From positions 1 to 64,000 of the forward strand of contig NZ_JAIVFV010000001.1 in assembly GCF_020829445.1 (NCBI RefSeq): DNA of 64,000 nucleotides. Reading direction: 5' to 3'. A program made the translations under genes and the position numbers. Below, in pieces: positions 1 through 8,418 of this stretch. Each line of letters opens with the position of its first letter. Within the stretch, counting starts at the first letter, position 1. Below the pieces are notes generated by a model. That model was not told the origin of the DNA and searched no databases. It saw only the letters and a list, made by a program, of their open reading frames with translations. Source of the stretch: Nostoc sp. CHAB 5836. GTDB lineage: Bacteria; Cyanobacteriota; Cyanobacteriia; Cyanobacteriales; Nostocaceae.

Positions 1-210
1 TCCATTTATATACTATACAGCACTATAGCTATATAATATATAAATTCATCTTGTATGTGGCTAAAGCCACTTATCGGCTTATCCCCATGTCTGAAGCCAG
101 GGGCTTGCGCCTCGTTTTCCGGTCAAACGATCGCTATTCTAGCTCCTGAATCATGACGACTTCTTCCTCAAAAAAGTTCAAACCCTCGATCACTGCATCG
201 GAAGTTTAAA

Positions 211-906
211 ATGTCATTACCGACAGTTATTTTGCCTGGATATCTAGAAAGTGCCATCGCTTACCGCCAACTAGAACAATCTCTACAGCAGTTAGGTTTT
301 CGCACCGTTACAGTGCCACTGCGACGGCGCGACTGGCTCCCCACTATTGGAAGAAGACCCGTAACATCAATTTTGCAACAACTTGATCACACGATTAAGC
401 ATACATTGCATCAATATAATGCTACTCAAATTAACTTAATTGGTCACTCAGCCGGAGGTTGGATATCCCGCATTTACATGGGAGAAAAGCCTTATTTGGC
501 AGGTGGTAATATCAAGCCGTTTCTCTGGGAAGCGCATCCCCTAGTTGCTACTTTCATCACCTTGGGTACACCCCATATTAGCCAAGAACGCTGGACACGC
601 TCTAATCTAGATTTTGTCACCAACAACTACCCAGGAGCTTTTTATAAAAACGTTCGTTACGTTTGTGTGGCTGGCAAAACTATCTTTGGACAAAGGCGCC
701 CTGGTAGTTGGTTAGCTTATAATAGTTACCAATTAACCTGTGGTAAGGGTAACACTTGGGGAGATGGAATCACACCCATTGAAGCTGCTCATTTAGAGGG
801 GGCGGAAAATCTGGTAATTGAAGGTGTGAGGCATTCTCCGAGAAATCCTGGAATTTGGTATGGCTCACCAGAACCTTTAAAAGCTTGGGTGAAATATTTG
901 ATTTAA
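211..906 (+). CDS. alpha/beta hydrolase, lipase-like
   Basis: A 231-residue cytosolic alpha/beta hydrolase of the triacylglycerol-lipase/PGAP1-like type. The nucleophile elbow GHSAGG is at residues 78-83 with Ser80 as the catalytic serine. Asp185 (in GDGITP) and His208 (in GVRHSP) are at suitable positions to complete a Ser-Asp-His triad. No signal peptide or membrane segment is visible. The likely reaction is ester hydrolysis, but the substrate cannot be read from the sequence; cyanobacterial relatives are usually annotated only as lipase-like hydrolases. The gene stands alone, 91 bp before a convergently unrelated membrane-protein gene on the same strand. The first 210 bases of the window hold no gene that I can support. 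The family call is firm; the substrate is unknown. Confidence 0.85.
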   Translation: MSLPTVILPGYLESAIAYRQLEQSLQQLGFRTVTVPLRRRDWLPTIGRRPVTSILQQLDHTIKHTLHQYNATQINLIGHSAGGWISRIYMGEKPYLAGGNIKPFLWEAHPLVATFITLGTPHISQERWTRSNLDFVTNNYPGAFYKNVRYVCVAGKTIFGQRRPGSWLAYNSYQLTCGKGNTWGDGITPIEAAHLEGAENLVIEGVRHSPRNPGIWYGSPEPLKAWVKYLI

Positions 907-997
907 AAAACTTGATCTTAATACAACATTTATTAATATTTCTTAGCTAAAATCGTAATAGTAATAAATACTTAGTTAAGAACAGGAGGGGTGAGCC

Positions 998-1600
998 ATG
1001 CAAAGCACCCAGTTCGATAAGATTTTGCGACGAGTAGCGACGATATTATCAGTCGTGATTCTGACTCTGTGTTTTATTTATGTATCTACGGGATTTTTGC
1101 TTGCTTTTTACTATGAACCAACAGCAGGCGGAGCTTATAACTCCTTAAAGATGATTAATACACAACTGCCATACGGGTGGTTGTTTCTGAGAGCGCATGA
1201 TATTGCTGGTAACGCGGTAATTGCGATCGCTCTAATTCAAATTGTGGTGATGTTTTTAGGTCGGCAATTTCGCAAGAGTTGGCTGGCCGCTTGGGTTAGC
1301 GTGATTTTGTTGACCCTAAGTGCGATCGGGTTGGATTGGACAGCGATGATTTTAGATTGGACTCAGGAAGGATACTGGCGTTTTAGCATTGAGCTAGGAA
1401 CCATCGAAGCTATTCCTTTCATTGGTGGGCAACTGCGCGACATCCTAACTGGCGGTGGAGCCATTAACACAATTACCGTCCAACACCTTTACACAATACA
1501 CAGTTATCTGATTTCAGTGGCGACGCTAATTTTTGCCATAGTGCATTTGTCGGCTTTGGTGTGGCAGGAATCGGAAGCGGAGTTAGGAGTTAGGAGTTAG
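998..1600 (+). CDS. diverged cytochrome b6-like membrane protein
   Basis: A 200-residue, four-helix membrane protein that aligns by eye with cytochrome b6 (PetB, N-terminal cytochrome b). Shared landmarks are TGF..AFYYEPT (31-42), EGYW (124-127), IEAIPFIG (137-143) and LYTIHSY (164-170). Three of the four heme-ligand histidines are kept: His67 in helix B, and His168 and His183, 15 apart, in helix D. The helix-B position 14 residues after His67 is Gln81 instead of His. The cysteine that holds the extra c-type heme in true b6 is also missing. It therefore probably binds one normal b heme pair, with the other altered. It is a paralogue, not the petB subunit, and no petD or petC is nearby. A strong Shine-Dalgarno AGGAGGG at 984-990 supports this start. 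The last residues run into the downstream heptamer repeat. Confidence 0.75.
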   Translation: MQSTQFDKILRRVATILSVVILTLCFIYVSTGFLLAFYYEPTAGGAYNSLKMINTQLPYGWLFLRAHDIAGNAVIAIALIQIVVMFLGRQFRKSWLAAWVSVILLTLSAIGLDWTAMILDWTQEGYWRFSIELGTIEAIPFIGGQLRDILTGGGAINTITVQHLYTIHSYLISVATLIFAIVHLSALVWQESEAELGVRS

Positions 1601-1757
1601 GAGTTAGGAGTTAGGAGTTAGGAGTTAGGAGTTAGGAGTTAGGAGTTAGGAGTTAGGAGTTAGAGTTTGGAGTTTGGAGTTTGGAGTTTGGAGTTTGTAG
1701 AGACGCGATTAATCGCGTCTGTGAATTACGAATTACGAATTACGAATTACGAATTAT
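1579..1757. repeat. STRR heptanucleotide arrays (GAGTTAG, GAGTTTG, ATTACGA)
   Basis: About twelve tandem copies of the heptamer GAGTTAG run from 1579, shift to about five copies of GAGTTTG to 1699, and after a short spacer (with a small GACGCGATTAATCGCGTC palindrome) continue as ATTACGA units at 1724-1757. Such short tandemly repeated repetitive sequences are typical of heterocystous cyanobacteria. The array supplies the final codons and the stop of the cytochrome b6-like gene. Confidence 0.9.
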
Positions 1758-1765
1758 TCTCCCCC

Positions 1766-3685
1766 TCATCCTCCAGGAGCCTCACTAGTAGAAAGTTGAG
1801 ATAATTGGGCGAGGGATAAATCTTCAACTTCTGGTAACTTTTCTAAAGAGAGGGGAGTGGATTGAGTAGCGCCAGATAAGCGTTTTAAAAGGCTAGGTCT
1901 GGGGTCATGCAATAGGTAAATAATCCGATCGCCAATTTCCCACTCTTGGTTAGCTGGCATTACCTGTAAGCGTTCTTCTCGTTCTACCAATAAGGTTATT
2001 AATGCCCCAGTCCGAATCTTTTCTTGGATGCGATCGCATTGAGTAGAAAATTCAAATTCATTCAGTGTAGTTGTTCCTAACTTCACTCGCCCGTCATTCA
2101 AATACTCATTCCAAGTTTTAATCGCTAAGTCTGGAATAAAAGCTTGATTAACTTTATTACTAGCTGAGATATTTGCTTGCGGATCACGAGGGAAAACAGC
2201 TAAGACGCGGGGCGGATTAAACTCCTCAGCTGCTCGTTGAGCTAAAACAAAATTCACCTCACCGTTACTTGTCATCGCCAAAAAAGTACCCATAGAGGCC
2301 AGTCCCGCCTCTTCCAAAACAGCAGCATCTAGCGCACTGCTGGCAATCACCCGGAGATTTTGGGCCTCAGCTTGGACAAGACATTGGGGGTCAGTATCAA
2401 TCATCACCACGTTTTCTCCCCGTTCTTGAAAGAATCGGGCAATCAAAAGACTCAAGGGATTACAACCCACAATTACTGCCCCAGTTGCATCTTTGGAGGT
2501 GATTTGCAGCCATTTAGCTACCCAACCAGCTGTTAGCCCTTGGCAGACAACAGTCATAATAATTGTGAGGAATACTAAAGCTTTGATGGAATCACCGCCG
2601 TTAATGCCGCGCTGTGTGAGCGAAATCGCAAAAAAAGAAGCTACGGAGGCAGCAACAATTCCTCTAGGTGCAACCCAGCTTAAAAATACTTTCTGTCGCC
2701 AGTTTAGATCACTATTCCAGGTACACAAGAGGATGTTAATCGGGCGAACGACAAACATCAGTACCAAAACAGTGAATAAACTACCCCAACCCAAAGCAAA
2801 CACGCTAGCAATAGATAGGTCAGCAGCTAATAAGATAAATAGCACCGAGACACTGAGAATTGTCAACTGACCCTTAAAGCTGCGTAACAGACGTTCTTCT
2901 GGGACTGAGGAGTTCGCAAATACTGCCCCTGCAACTACTGTTGTCATTACTCCCGATTCACTGCGGATCATTTGGGATAGGGTAAACAGGCTCCAAAGGA
3001 TCGCCAGCACCACTAAGTTTTTTAGCTCAAATGACAGAAAACTGGCACGTTTGAAAATCAAACTCATCAGATAACCGCCAGCACCACCAATTGCCGCACC
3101 AACACCCAGGCGCATCAGTAAACCAACGATCGCATTAATGGGGTCAGCATCGCCGTTCAAAATCGTATCGAGGACAACGAAGGCGAGGATCGCTCCTACA
3201 GGATCAATTAAAACCCCTTCTCCTTCCAAAAGTGTTGCCACTTGCCGATCTACATTGATTTGTTTCAGCAAAGGGCCAACGACAGTTGGGCCTGTCACCA
3301 CGATTATGGAAGCATAGAGAAAAGCTATGTTCCAAGGAAATTCACCCAGCCAATGGGCAGCCATACTTCCACCCAGCAATGTGATTAGCGTTCCTTGAGT
3401 GACCAGCAATTGCAAACTGACTGAAACCCTGCCTAATTCTCGCAGATCCAAGTTAAGTCCACCTTCAAACAAAATTATTGCCGTTGCCAGGGCGACAATA
3501 ACTTCTAGCCCAGTGCCCAGGGAATGGGGATGCAATAGGCCTATACCATCAGAGCCAAACAAAATGCCCAACAGCAGTAACAAGACGATGCTGGGTACAC
3601 GAAGGTATGCAGCCAGCACTTGGGCGCTAATGCCTGCAAAGACAGCGATCGCCATCTGTAGGGTGATTTCAAAAGATGCTTCCAT
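1766..3685 (-). CDS. cation/proton antiporter with TrkA domains
   Basis: A 639-residue inner-membrane monovalent cation:proton antiporter (CPA superfamily, NhaP/KefB-like). The first ~395 residues form about 12-13 hydrophobic segments. They include the ion-path motifs FEGGLNLD (73-80), VTGPTVVGPLL (129-139) and EGVLIDPVGA (154-163, with the acidic ion-binding Asp). A cytoplasmic TrkA-N (RCK) Rossmann domain follows from about residue 402, then a TrkA-C-like segment to about 610. The nucleotide loop reads VGCNPLSLL rather than a clean GxGxxG, so nucleotide binding may be altered. The expected role is Na+ or K+ export driven by protons, for salt and pH homeostasis; which ion cannot be told. It is monocistronic, with the ATG directly after a 300-bp gap facing tRNA-Glu. 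Confidence 0.9.
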   Translation of the reverse strand: MEASFEITLQMAIAVFAGISAQVLAAYLRVPSIVLLLLLGILFGSDGIGLLHPHSLGTGLEVIVALATAIILFEGGLNLDLRELGRVSVSLQLLVTQGTLITLLGGSMAAHWLGEFPWNIAFLYASIIVVTGPTVVGPLLKQINVDRQVATLLEGEGVLIDPVGAILAFVVLDTILNGDADPINAIVGLLMRLGVGAAIGGAGGYLMSLIFKRASFLSFELKNLVVLAILWSLFTLSQMIRSESGVMTTVVAGAVFANSSVPEERLLRSFKGQLTILSVSVLFILLAADLSIASVFALGWGSLFTVLVLMFVVRPINILLCTWNSDLNWRQKVFLSWVAPRGIVAASVASFFAISLTQRGINGGDSIKALVFLTIIMTVVCQGLTAGWVAKWLQITSKDATGAVIVGCNPLSLLIARFFQERGENVVMIDTDPQCLVQAEAQNLRVIASSALDAAVLEEAGLASMGTFLAMTSNGEVNFVLAQRAAEEFNPPRVLAVFPRDPQANISASNKVNQAFIPDLAIKTWNEYLNDGRVKLGTTTLNEFEFSTQCDRIQEKIRTGALITLLVEREERLQVMPANQEWEIGDRIIYLLHDPRPSLLKRLSGATQSTPLSLEKLPEVEDLSLAQLSQLSTSEAPGG

Positions 3686-3803
3686 GTTGTAGATTTTGAG
3701 CGATTTATTTCAAAATCTTTTGTAAAAAACCGTAGATGTTAACTTTACACGGTACAACATCATACCCTTTGTCCATTGCTGAATTTAGCGTTTTTTTACC
3801 GGT

Positions 3804-3875
3804 AGTCCCTAAATTCCGAGTTCCAGACATTGACGCACCCTGCGGCTTCTTTGAGAAGCATCTAGGGACTTTTTT
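3804..3875 (+). ncRNA. candidate structured small RNA or terminator
   Basis: In the gap between the antiporter start and tRNA-Glu there is a perfect 8-bp inverted repeat, AGTCCCTA (3804-3811) and TAGGGACT (3863-3870), followed at once by a T-run to 3875. It encloses a second hairpin, GCTTCT-TTG-AGAAGC (3844-3858). The long loop between the arms argues against a plain terminator of an upstream gene, and there is no + strand gene upstream to terminate. A short RNA of about 70-120 nt ending here is plausible. I do not recognise it as a named cyanobacterial RNA. Confidence 0.35.
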
Positions 3876-3961
3876 GTGTGTCTCCATCATGTCTTTGTAT
3901 CCTCTTCAAGCTTTGGCCTCCACTCAGTTTAGCTCCCACAAACTTTTTTTTCCAAAACTTG

Positions 3962-3990
3962 TTGACAACCGCCAGGAAATTGGTTAACTT
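3962..3990 (+). promoter_or_regulatory. putative promoter of tRNA-Glu
   Basis: TTGACA at 3962-3967 is followed, after 17 bases, by TAACTT at 3985-3990. This sits 20 bases before the mature tRNA-Glu 5' end, a reasonable sigma-70-type promoter spacing for a short tRNA leader. An alternative -10 (TATAAA, 3990-3995) would have too long a spacer. Confidence 0.45.
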
Positions 3991-4010
3991 ATAAAAGGTC
4001 TGACTCTGAT

Positions 4011-4083
4011 GCCCCCATCGTCTAGAGGCCTAGGACACCTCCCTTTCACGGAGGTAACGGGGATTCGAATTCCCCTGGGGGTA
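4011..4083 (+). tRNA. tRNA-Glu (anticodon UUC)
   Basis: A 73-nt cloverleaf. The acceptor arms GCCCCCA (4011-4017) and TGGGGGT (4076-4082) pair, with a terminal G-U, and the discriminator is A. The anticodon loop CTTTCAC carries TTC, and the T arm GGGGATTCGAATTCCCC is standard. CCA is not encoded. In cyanobacteria glutamyl-tRNA(Glu) serves translation and is also the substrate of glutamyl-tRNA reductase, the first step of the C5 pathway to haem, chlorophyll and bilins. It is a single gene with its own likely promoter. Confidence 0.97.
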
Positions 4084-4158
4084 CTTGAAAACAGTAAAAA
4101 GCGAATGCTTTTCTGTTGTGAATTTACGAATCAAAACCATCATCCAGTAACTATTATG

Positions 4159-4312
4159 GGGAGCATCCCAAATGTGCCATTCCCTTGATAGACCTCATCC
4201 CCTTCTCCCATCTTTGGGAGAAGGGGAACTAGAATTATGTCTCCCCTCTCCCATCTTTGGGAGAGGGGCTGGGGGTGAGGGAAAAGATTTAAGCTTGGAT
4301 TGGGATGCTCCC
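4159..4312. mobile_element. MITE-like element, termini GGGAGCATCCCA
   Basis: A 154-bp non-coding unit bounded by perfect 12-bp inverted repeats GGGAGCATCCCA (4159-4170) and TGGGATGCTCCC (4301-4312), with the heptamer TATTATG found close to both ends. The inside holds two copies of a C-rich segment (CTCCCATCTTTGGGAGA). Its right half recurs at 47675-47727. It has no coding capacity, so it would need a transposase acting in trans. Confidence 0.6.
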
Positions 4313-4334
4313 ATATTATGAATGATGATCTAAC

Positions 4335-4458
4335 TAAGTAAGTCGGCGCGAAAAAATCAGAGTATGTTACGAAACGTAAATAGCCTTAAAATCTTTACCA
4401 ATGACAAAGGACAAATGACAGCCTTAGCCAGTTAGCTTTAATTGCGCCGACCTACTTA
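4335..4458. mobile_element. MITE-like element, termini TAAGTAGGTCGGCGC
   Basis: A 124-bp unit with inverted termini TAAGTAAGTCGGCGCG (from 4335) and CGCCGACCTACTTA (ending 4458). The inside shares long stretches with the elements at 10084-10347 and 47385-47515 (for example GCTAACTGGC and TTTACGTTTCGTAA). Its right terminus provides the TAA stop of the SRPBCC gene that follows on the minus strand. Confidence 0.65.
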
Positions 4459-5043
4459 TAGATACGGCTCTTTGCTGGCTAACTCTTCTACACGTTGGTG
4501 AATAGCTCGGAGATTTAACCGCAAATCTTTACTGAGGCGATTTTCAATGATTCCCACTGGCATAGTCAGTTTAGGCCAAACTTGAATTGTATAGCACAAA
4601 TTGGTGCCGATATACTCACCGAGGGAATAAGGCTCTAAGCACCAGCTACCAGAAAAGCCTTTGAAATCTCCCTCTATCATACGGAAATTAATTTCTTTGG
4701 GGAAGTATTCTTCCAAATCTAGAACTACCCGCGCACAAAAGTTGAAATTTAGTAAGCGCTGGGAGCCTACTTGTTCCAGGCGAATCCCACCACTGGGATG
4801 CTCGATGAGGCGACTCTTGGCAAGGTTGGGGATGAAGTCAGGTAAGGCTTCATAATCTGTCAGAACCCTCCAGATTTGTTCTACTGATTGGGGAATTTGG
4901 ACTTTAGCACTGATTTGCCGTTGTCGCTCTGCTATTTTCTCAATTTTAACTTCTACCTTAGCAGGCAAATCCCCTTCTAGATTGATGTCATCACTAGGAG
5001 ACTGCAAATCAGGGTTATCTGTTGTGTTCTGTTTTTTAGTCAC
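4456..5043 (-). CDS. SRPBCC (START-like/polyketide cyclase) family protein
   Basis: A 195-residue soluble protein. After an acidic ~35-residue tail, residues ~38-185 form one SRPBCC/coenzyme-Q-binding-type helix-grip domain. Typical landmarks are VPQS-like VQIPQSVEQIWRVLTDYEAL (48-67), the FIPNL segment, the GFSGSW strand and the long C-terminal helix. These domains bind hydrophobic ligands in a deep pocket; cyanobacterial members are mostly uncharacterised and the ligand is unknown. No membrane segment or catalytic residue is evident. The gene lies 8 bp downstream of the sensor kinase on the same strand, so the two are probably co-transcribed. The stop codon lies in the terminus of a MITE, so the C-terminus may be slightly shorter or changed relative to orthologues. 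Confidence 0.8.
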   Translation of the reverse strand: MTKKQNTTDNPDLQSPSDDINLEGDLPAKVEVKIEKIAERQRQISAKVQIPQSVEQIWRVLTDYEALPDFIPNLAKSRLIEHPSGGIRLEQVGSQRLLNFNFCARVVLDLEEYFPKEINFRMIEGDFKGFSGSWCLEPYSLGEYIGTNLCYTIQVWPKLTMPVGIIENRLSKDLRLNLRAIHQRVEELASKEPYL

Positions 5044-5051
5044 TTTCAGAA

Positions 5052-7115
5052 TTATGGTTTGCTTTCGTCAGAAAATTGGGGCAGAGTCAGGGTGAAGCAA
5101 ATTTCGCTTTGTTCAGAATCCGAGATTGGGAGACTTTCAACTGCGATCGCTCCATTCAGATGCTGCACTAAAGACTTGACTAGAGCAAGTCCTAAGCCAG
5201 TCCCTGGAGTCCAACGCCCTTTTCCGCGACGGAATTTGTCAAAGATGTAGGTCGCTTCTTCTTCAGAGATGGCGCGTCCTGTATTCGTCACCTTCATGAT
5301 AACTTGATCAATTTGTTGCTCAACTCGATGAGCAGCTTCAAGGCGCACTATTGTATTATGCTCTGAGTATTTACAGGCATTCGTTAATAATTCTTGCAGG
5401 ATGCGGTCAAAACTCTCCAGTTCAGTTTGCAGTTTTAGCGACTTCTCTGGTAAATCTACAGAAATCTTTAATCCTTTCTCTGCAAGTTTTTTCTCAAAAG
5501 ATGCTGCTATATCCTGGATTCTAGTATTTAAATCTATAGTTTCTAATTGTGGAGCCTCGTGGGGTGACTCTAGCTTTTGCAGGGTCAGCAAGTCATTAAT
5601 CAAGTTGATTTCCTTTGAACATTCTTGCTCTAGGATATCCAGATATCTAGCCTGACGCTCTGGTGCTATTCCTGGCAAACGCAAATTGCGAATTGACATC
5701 AGCATATTTGTCAAAGGATAGCGCAAGCGATCGCTCATGTTACTCAAAAATTCATCTTTGAGTTCATTAAGTTTACGTAGCTGCTCAACATACTGCCGTG
5801 TTCTTTCATGCAATTTCGCTTGGAGTTCTAGACTACTCTGGAGTTTCGCCGTCCGTTCATCTACCAAAGTTTGCACTTGGCGTAATGTCTGTGACTGAAT
5901 TATGGCGTTACTCAGTTGGGCACAAACCATTTCCACAAGAGTTAATTCTGCTGCTTGCCAACTGCGAATTACAGATTGCTGTAGCACTAAGAATCCTAAG
6001 ATTTTACCTTGACTTTCTAATGGCACCAAAAGTACCGCAGGGAATTCCTCTATGGCAAATAATTGAGCCGCCCTCAAGATATCGTTTTCGTCTGTATAGT
6101 CATCGAAGATTACTGCTTTTCCAGAATCCATAAAGGCACGCTGGCATACACCACAGTCTGAAACTAAGAAAGACTTAGCTAAGGTGTCTAGTTCAGTAGT
6201 GCCGGACTTTTGTGTTCCCCTAGCCCATTCAACGATCACAGTCGCTTTCGCTTTGGGAATTTGTTTTTTAGCTTGAGTCCTAAATAGTGGATCTGTATAT
6301 TTTAGTAATATGAGCAAACCGCGATCTGCTTGTAGAGATTCAGCAGTCGAGGCGACAACTAACTGGAGCATTTGATTAAGCTCCAAGTTGCTGCGATTCA
6401 ACATAGTTAATTGCTTGATCAAGCTTTGATGCTGGTTGCTCTTTTGCACATACTGGTCTTGATGAGCAATTAGTTGAGCTTGTGCCACTCCAGAAAAAGC
6501 GATCGCGCAAGCCGACTCGACTTCTTTGAGCAATTGTTTTTCTGATTCACTCCATTCATAAGGTTGGAATTTAATCAGATTAATTACTCCATTATTATTG
6601 CCACCAAACCGGGTGGGAATTGCCAAAACAGCTTTTATCGGTAGTGGTAAATATTGACAGCCAATTACCAGACTGTTCTGAATAATGGAAATGTCTTCAA
6701 TAGTTAATGGTTGGGCGGCACATTGCAGCACTGGTGAGTGCATAAGCAACTGTTCCATCGAAAACATCTCTTCGGGGTGTGGCAAGCCTAAATACTCATC
6801 AGCACACCAATTAGTAGTAGTCACTTCTGCCGATGTCTCACCCGCCACTGAAACCAAGCAGCAACAATCTACTTGAAAGACAACTCCTAGCAATTGGGCA
6901 ATATCTTGCAGCATCAATGCTGTAGCGGAGCTATTGGCAATGATTTGGTTAATCTTTTGTACCAACTTGCGGGCAGGTTCTTCCTGATGCTGCATCAGCT
7001 TGACTTGGTAATGTTGTAGTCGATCTATGTTATCTATGTAATGTGGCGGCGATGATAAAGGCTTGTTCATTCTTGGCACGCTCTCGGATAATAACCCCAT
7101 TGTTTTTGCACCCAA
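5052..7115 (-). CDS. GAF-domain sensor histidine kinase lacking the H-box His
   Basis: A 687-residue cytosolic sensor. A GAF domain covers about residues 55-215 and a second about 245-405. A short coiled coil leads to a HisKA-like dimerisation helix pair (about 455-525) and a HATPase_c domain (about 550-680). The ATP site is intact: N-box LQELLTNACKYS, G1-type FDKFRRG and G2 TGLGLALVKS. The H-box reads NMSDRLRYPL where active kinases have S-H-E-L-R-x-P-L, so the phospho-acceptor His is Asp. Autophosphorylation by the normal route is unlikely; it may act as an ATP-binding sensor or regulate a partner kinase. There is no adjacent response regulator. The first in-frame ATG is used; Met16 is a possible alternative. 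The SRPBCC gene follows in the same direction. Confidence 0.85.
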   Translation of the reverse strand: MGAKTMGLLSESVPRMNKPLSSPPHYIDNIDRLQHYQVKLMQHQEEPARKLVQKINQIIANSSATALMLQDIAQLLGVVFQVDCCCLVSVAGETSAEVTTTNWCADEYLGLPHPEEMFSMEQLLMHSPVLQCAAQPLTIEDISIIQNSLVIGCQYLPLPIKAVLAIPTRFGGNNNGVINLIKFQPYEWSESEKQLLKEVESACAIAFSGVAQAQLIAHQDQYVQKSNQHQSLIKQLTMLNRSNLELNQMLQLVVASTAESLQADRGLLILLKYTDPLFRTQAKKQIPKAKATVIVEWARGTQKSGTTELDTLAKSFLVSDCGVCQRAFMDSGKAVIFDDYTDENDILRAAQLFAIEEFPAVLLVPLESQGKILGFLVLQQSVIRSWQAAELTLVEMVCAQLSNAIIQSQTLRQVQTLVDERTAKLQSSLELQAKLHERTRQYVEQLRKLNELKDEFLSNMSDRLRYPLTNMLMSIRNLRLPGIAPERQARYLDILEQECSKEINLINDLLTLQKLESPHEAPQLETIDLNTRIQDIAASFEKKLAEKGLKISVDLPEKSLKLQTELESFDRILQELLTNACKYSEHNTIVRLEAAHRVEQQIDQVIMKVTNTGRAISEEEATYIFDKFRRGKGRWTPGTGLGLALVKSLVQHLNGAIAVESLPISDSEQSEICFTLTLPQFSDESKP

Positions 7116-7594
7116 CCTCTTGGCATATTCTTCACCGTTAGTTGTGTTGCGACACCTTGATAATTGACAAATCTTGGATGAAGACTTTCTCTCACCTGTT
7201 ATAGCCCTTTTCTATCTCAGATGGTCAATTCCCGAATGATCAAGCAAATTGCTACATGACTAGATAAGTAATAAAATACTTAAGATATCCTATAAATGCT
7301 TCGGTTAGCTTATTTTTGATTGCTTTACGTTGAAATAATGTACTAACTTTATCCTGTCTGTAAGTACACATAAACCGTAATTTCTCTGGAGTTCCAGCAA
7401 AATTGCTCTTTAGTTCACGTAATTTTACTTAACTTACTTTATAAAATTTTGTTAACTTTAAAAAAAATCTTAGGTTTAATAAGCTACTCGTTTATCTCCG
7501 TAACTCTCAGTAAAATATTAATGAAGCTAAATTTGGGAATGCAGCCCAATTATTATTAATTAATAACCGGGCTGGATTCGTCTAAATAGTAAGA
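7116..7594. other. gene-free AT-rich spacer
   Basis: About 480 bases between the kinase start and the end of the ribbon-helix-helix gene. It is AT-rich and holds no open frame of credible composition, no repeat array and no RNA that I recognise. It must contain the kinase promoter, but no confident -35/-10 pair was picked. Confidence 0.6.
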
Positions 7595-7930
7595 CTATAC
7601 AGCCAAGCTCTCGACACTCAGAGGAACCATATCGCCACTCCTGGTCAAGCCTAACAACATTGGTTGTTGGGCTGGAATTAGTTGACCTGTGAGTACGCAG
7701 CGTTCTTCCTGTTGAGATGTAGCAGGTATGCTTGCTCGAATGTCCGTTCGCGAAAATCGAGGCTTCCACTCACCTGATTTTTGCTGGACATAATTCCAAA
7801 GAATATCTCGGATCAGAGCTTGATATCCTTGATTACCAGCTATTTCTTTGAGCTTATCCTTGAGTTCCCGCTCTAGGCGGATGCTGGTAACTTCCATATC
7901 GGTGGTTGGGGTGCGGGCGATCGTATGCAT
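7595..7930 (-). CDS. ribbon-helix-helix (CopG/Arc-like) protein
   Basis: A 111-residue protein. Residues 13-50 (EVTSIRLERELKDKLKEIAG followed by a second helix) match a ribbon-helix-helix DNA-binding fold: a short beta strand with alternating polar residues and then two amphipathic helices. The remaining ~60 residues, ending QPMLLGLTRSGDMVPLSVES, are a conserved-looking tail of unknown role. Such proteins are dimeric repressors, often autoregulatory or antitoxins. No toxin gene lies beside it, so it is more likely a stand-alone regulator. A purine-rich AAGGAGAAA stretch lies just before the ATG on the coding strand. Confidence 0.7.
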   Translation of the reverse strand: MHTIARTPTTDMEVTSIRLERELKDKLKEIAGNQGYQALIRDILWNYVQQKSGEWKPRFSRTDIRASIPATSQQEERCVLTGQLIPAQQPMLLGLTRSGDMVPLSVESLAV

Positions 7931-8418
7931 CAGTTTTTCTCCTTAAAGGTACAGACGGGATAGTAATACAAGTGTAGTACATTTCGGAAAATATTCAATA
8001 GGTGAAAAAATTTTTTTTGAAACCCATTTACCCGATGTCTACTTTTTTGTGGGCTACAAATTTTAGAGCCAGTCTGGAATCAGCTCTTATGGGAGTGGAG
8101 TATTTATTGATGGGCGATGCTAGCCAAAATCATGAGCAAATCACAAAGGGTAATTAACGCCGTGTGCAACTTTCCTTCAAACCTAACCCCCAACTCCTTC
8201 CCGACTAGCGTTAGGGAGCAAAAATCAAAGCCTCTCAGGAGTGGGTGAAAGGAATGGAAGTGGAGGTTTTTGATCAGGAAGGCGTTTACGCACCCTGTTT
8301 GAGGCTGATATGCAACTGCGTACCAAACCAAAAGCACCAATCCACCCCGCAATTTCTTTAGCAGAACAGTTTTAGATAAATATACAAGCAAACCTGGAAT
8401 AACAGGAGAGCATAAAGA
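7931..8418. other. intergenic region with a dispersed-repeat fragment
   Basis: The spacer contains the divergent promoters of the ribbon-helix-helix gene and the next + strand gene. A C-rich stretch around 8180-8240 (CTAACCCCCAACTCCTTCCC and following) resembles the interior of the MITE-like repeats elsewhere in the window. A minus-strand open frame at 8104-8391 runs through this repeat and is not credited as a gene. Confidence 0.5.

Noticed and set aside
998-1600. Calling this gene petB
   Set aside because: A heme-ligand histidine and the c-heme cysteine are missing and petD is not adjacent, so it is a paralogue.
3736-3987. 83-codon + strand frame before tRNA-Glu
   Set aside because: It runs through the candidate hairpin RNA and the tRNA promoter, has no ribosome-binding site, and its composition is not coding-like.
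7560-7769. 69-codon minus-strand frame
   Set aside because: It overlaps the ribbon-helix-helix gene in another frame, and the latter has a recognisable fold.
8104-8391. 95-codon minus-strand frame
   Set aside because: It is built from a C-rich dispersed repeat and has no family resemblance.
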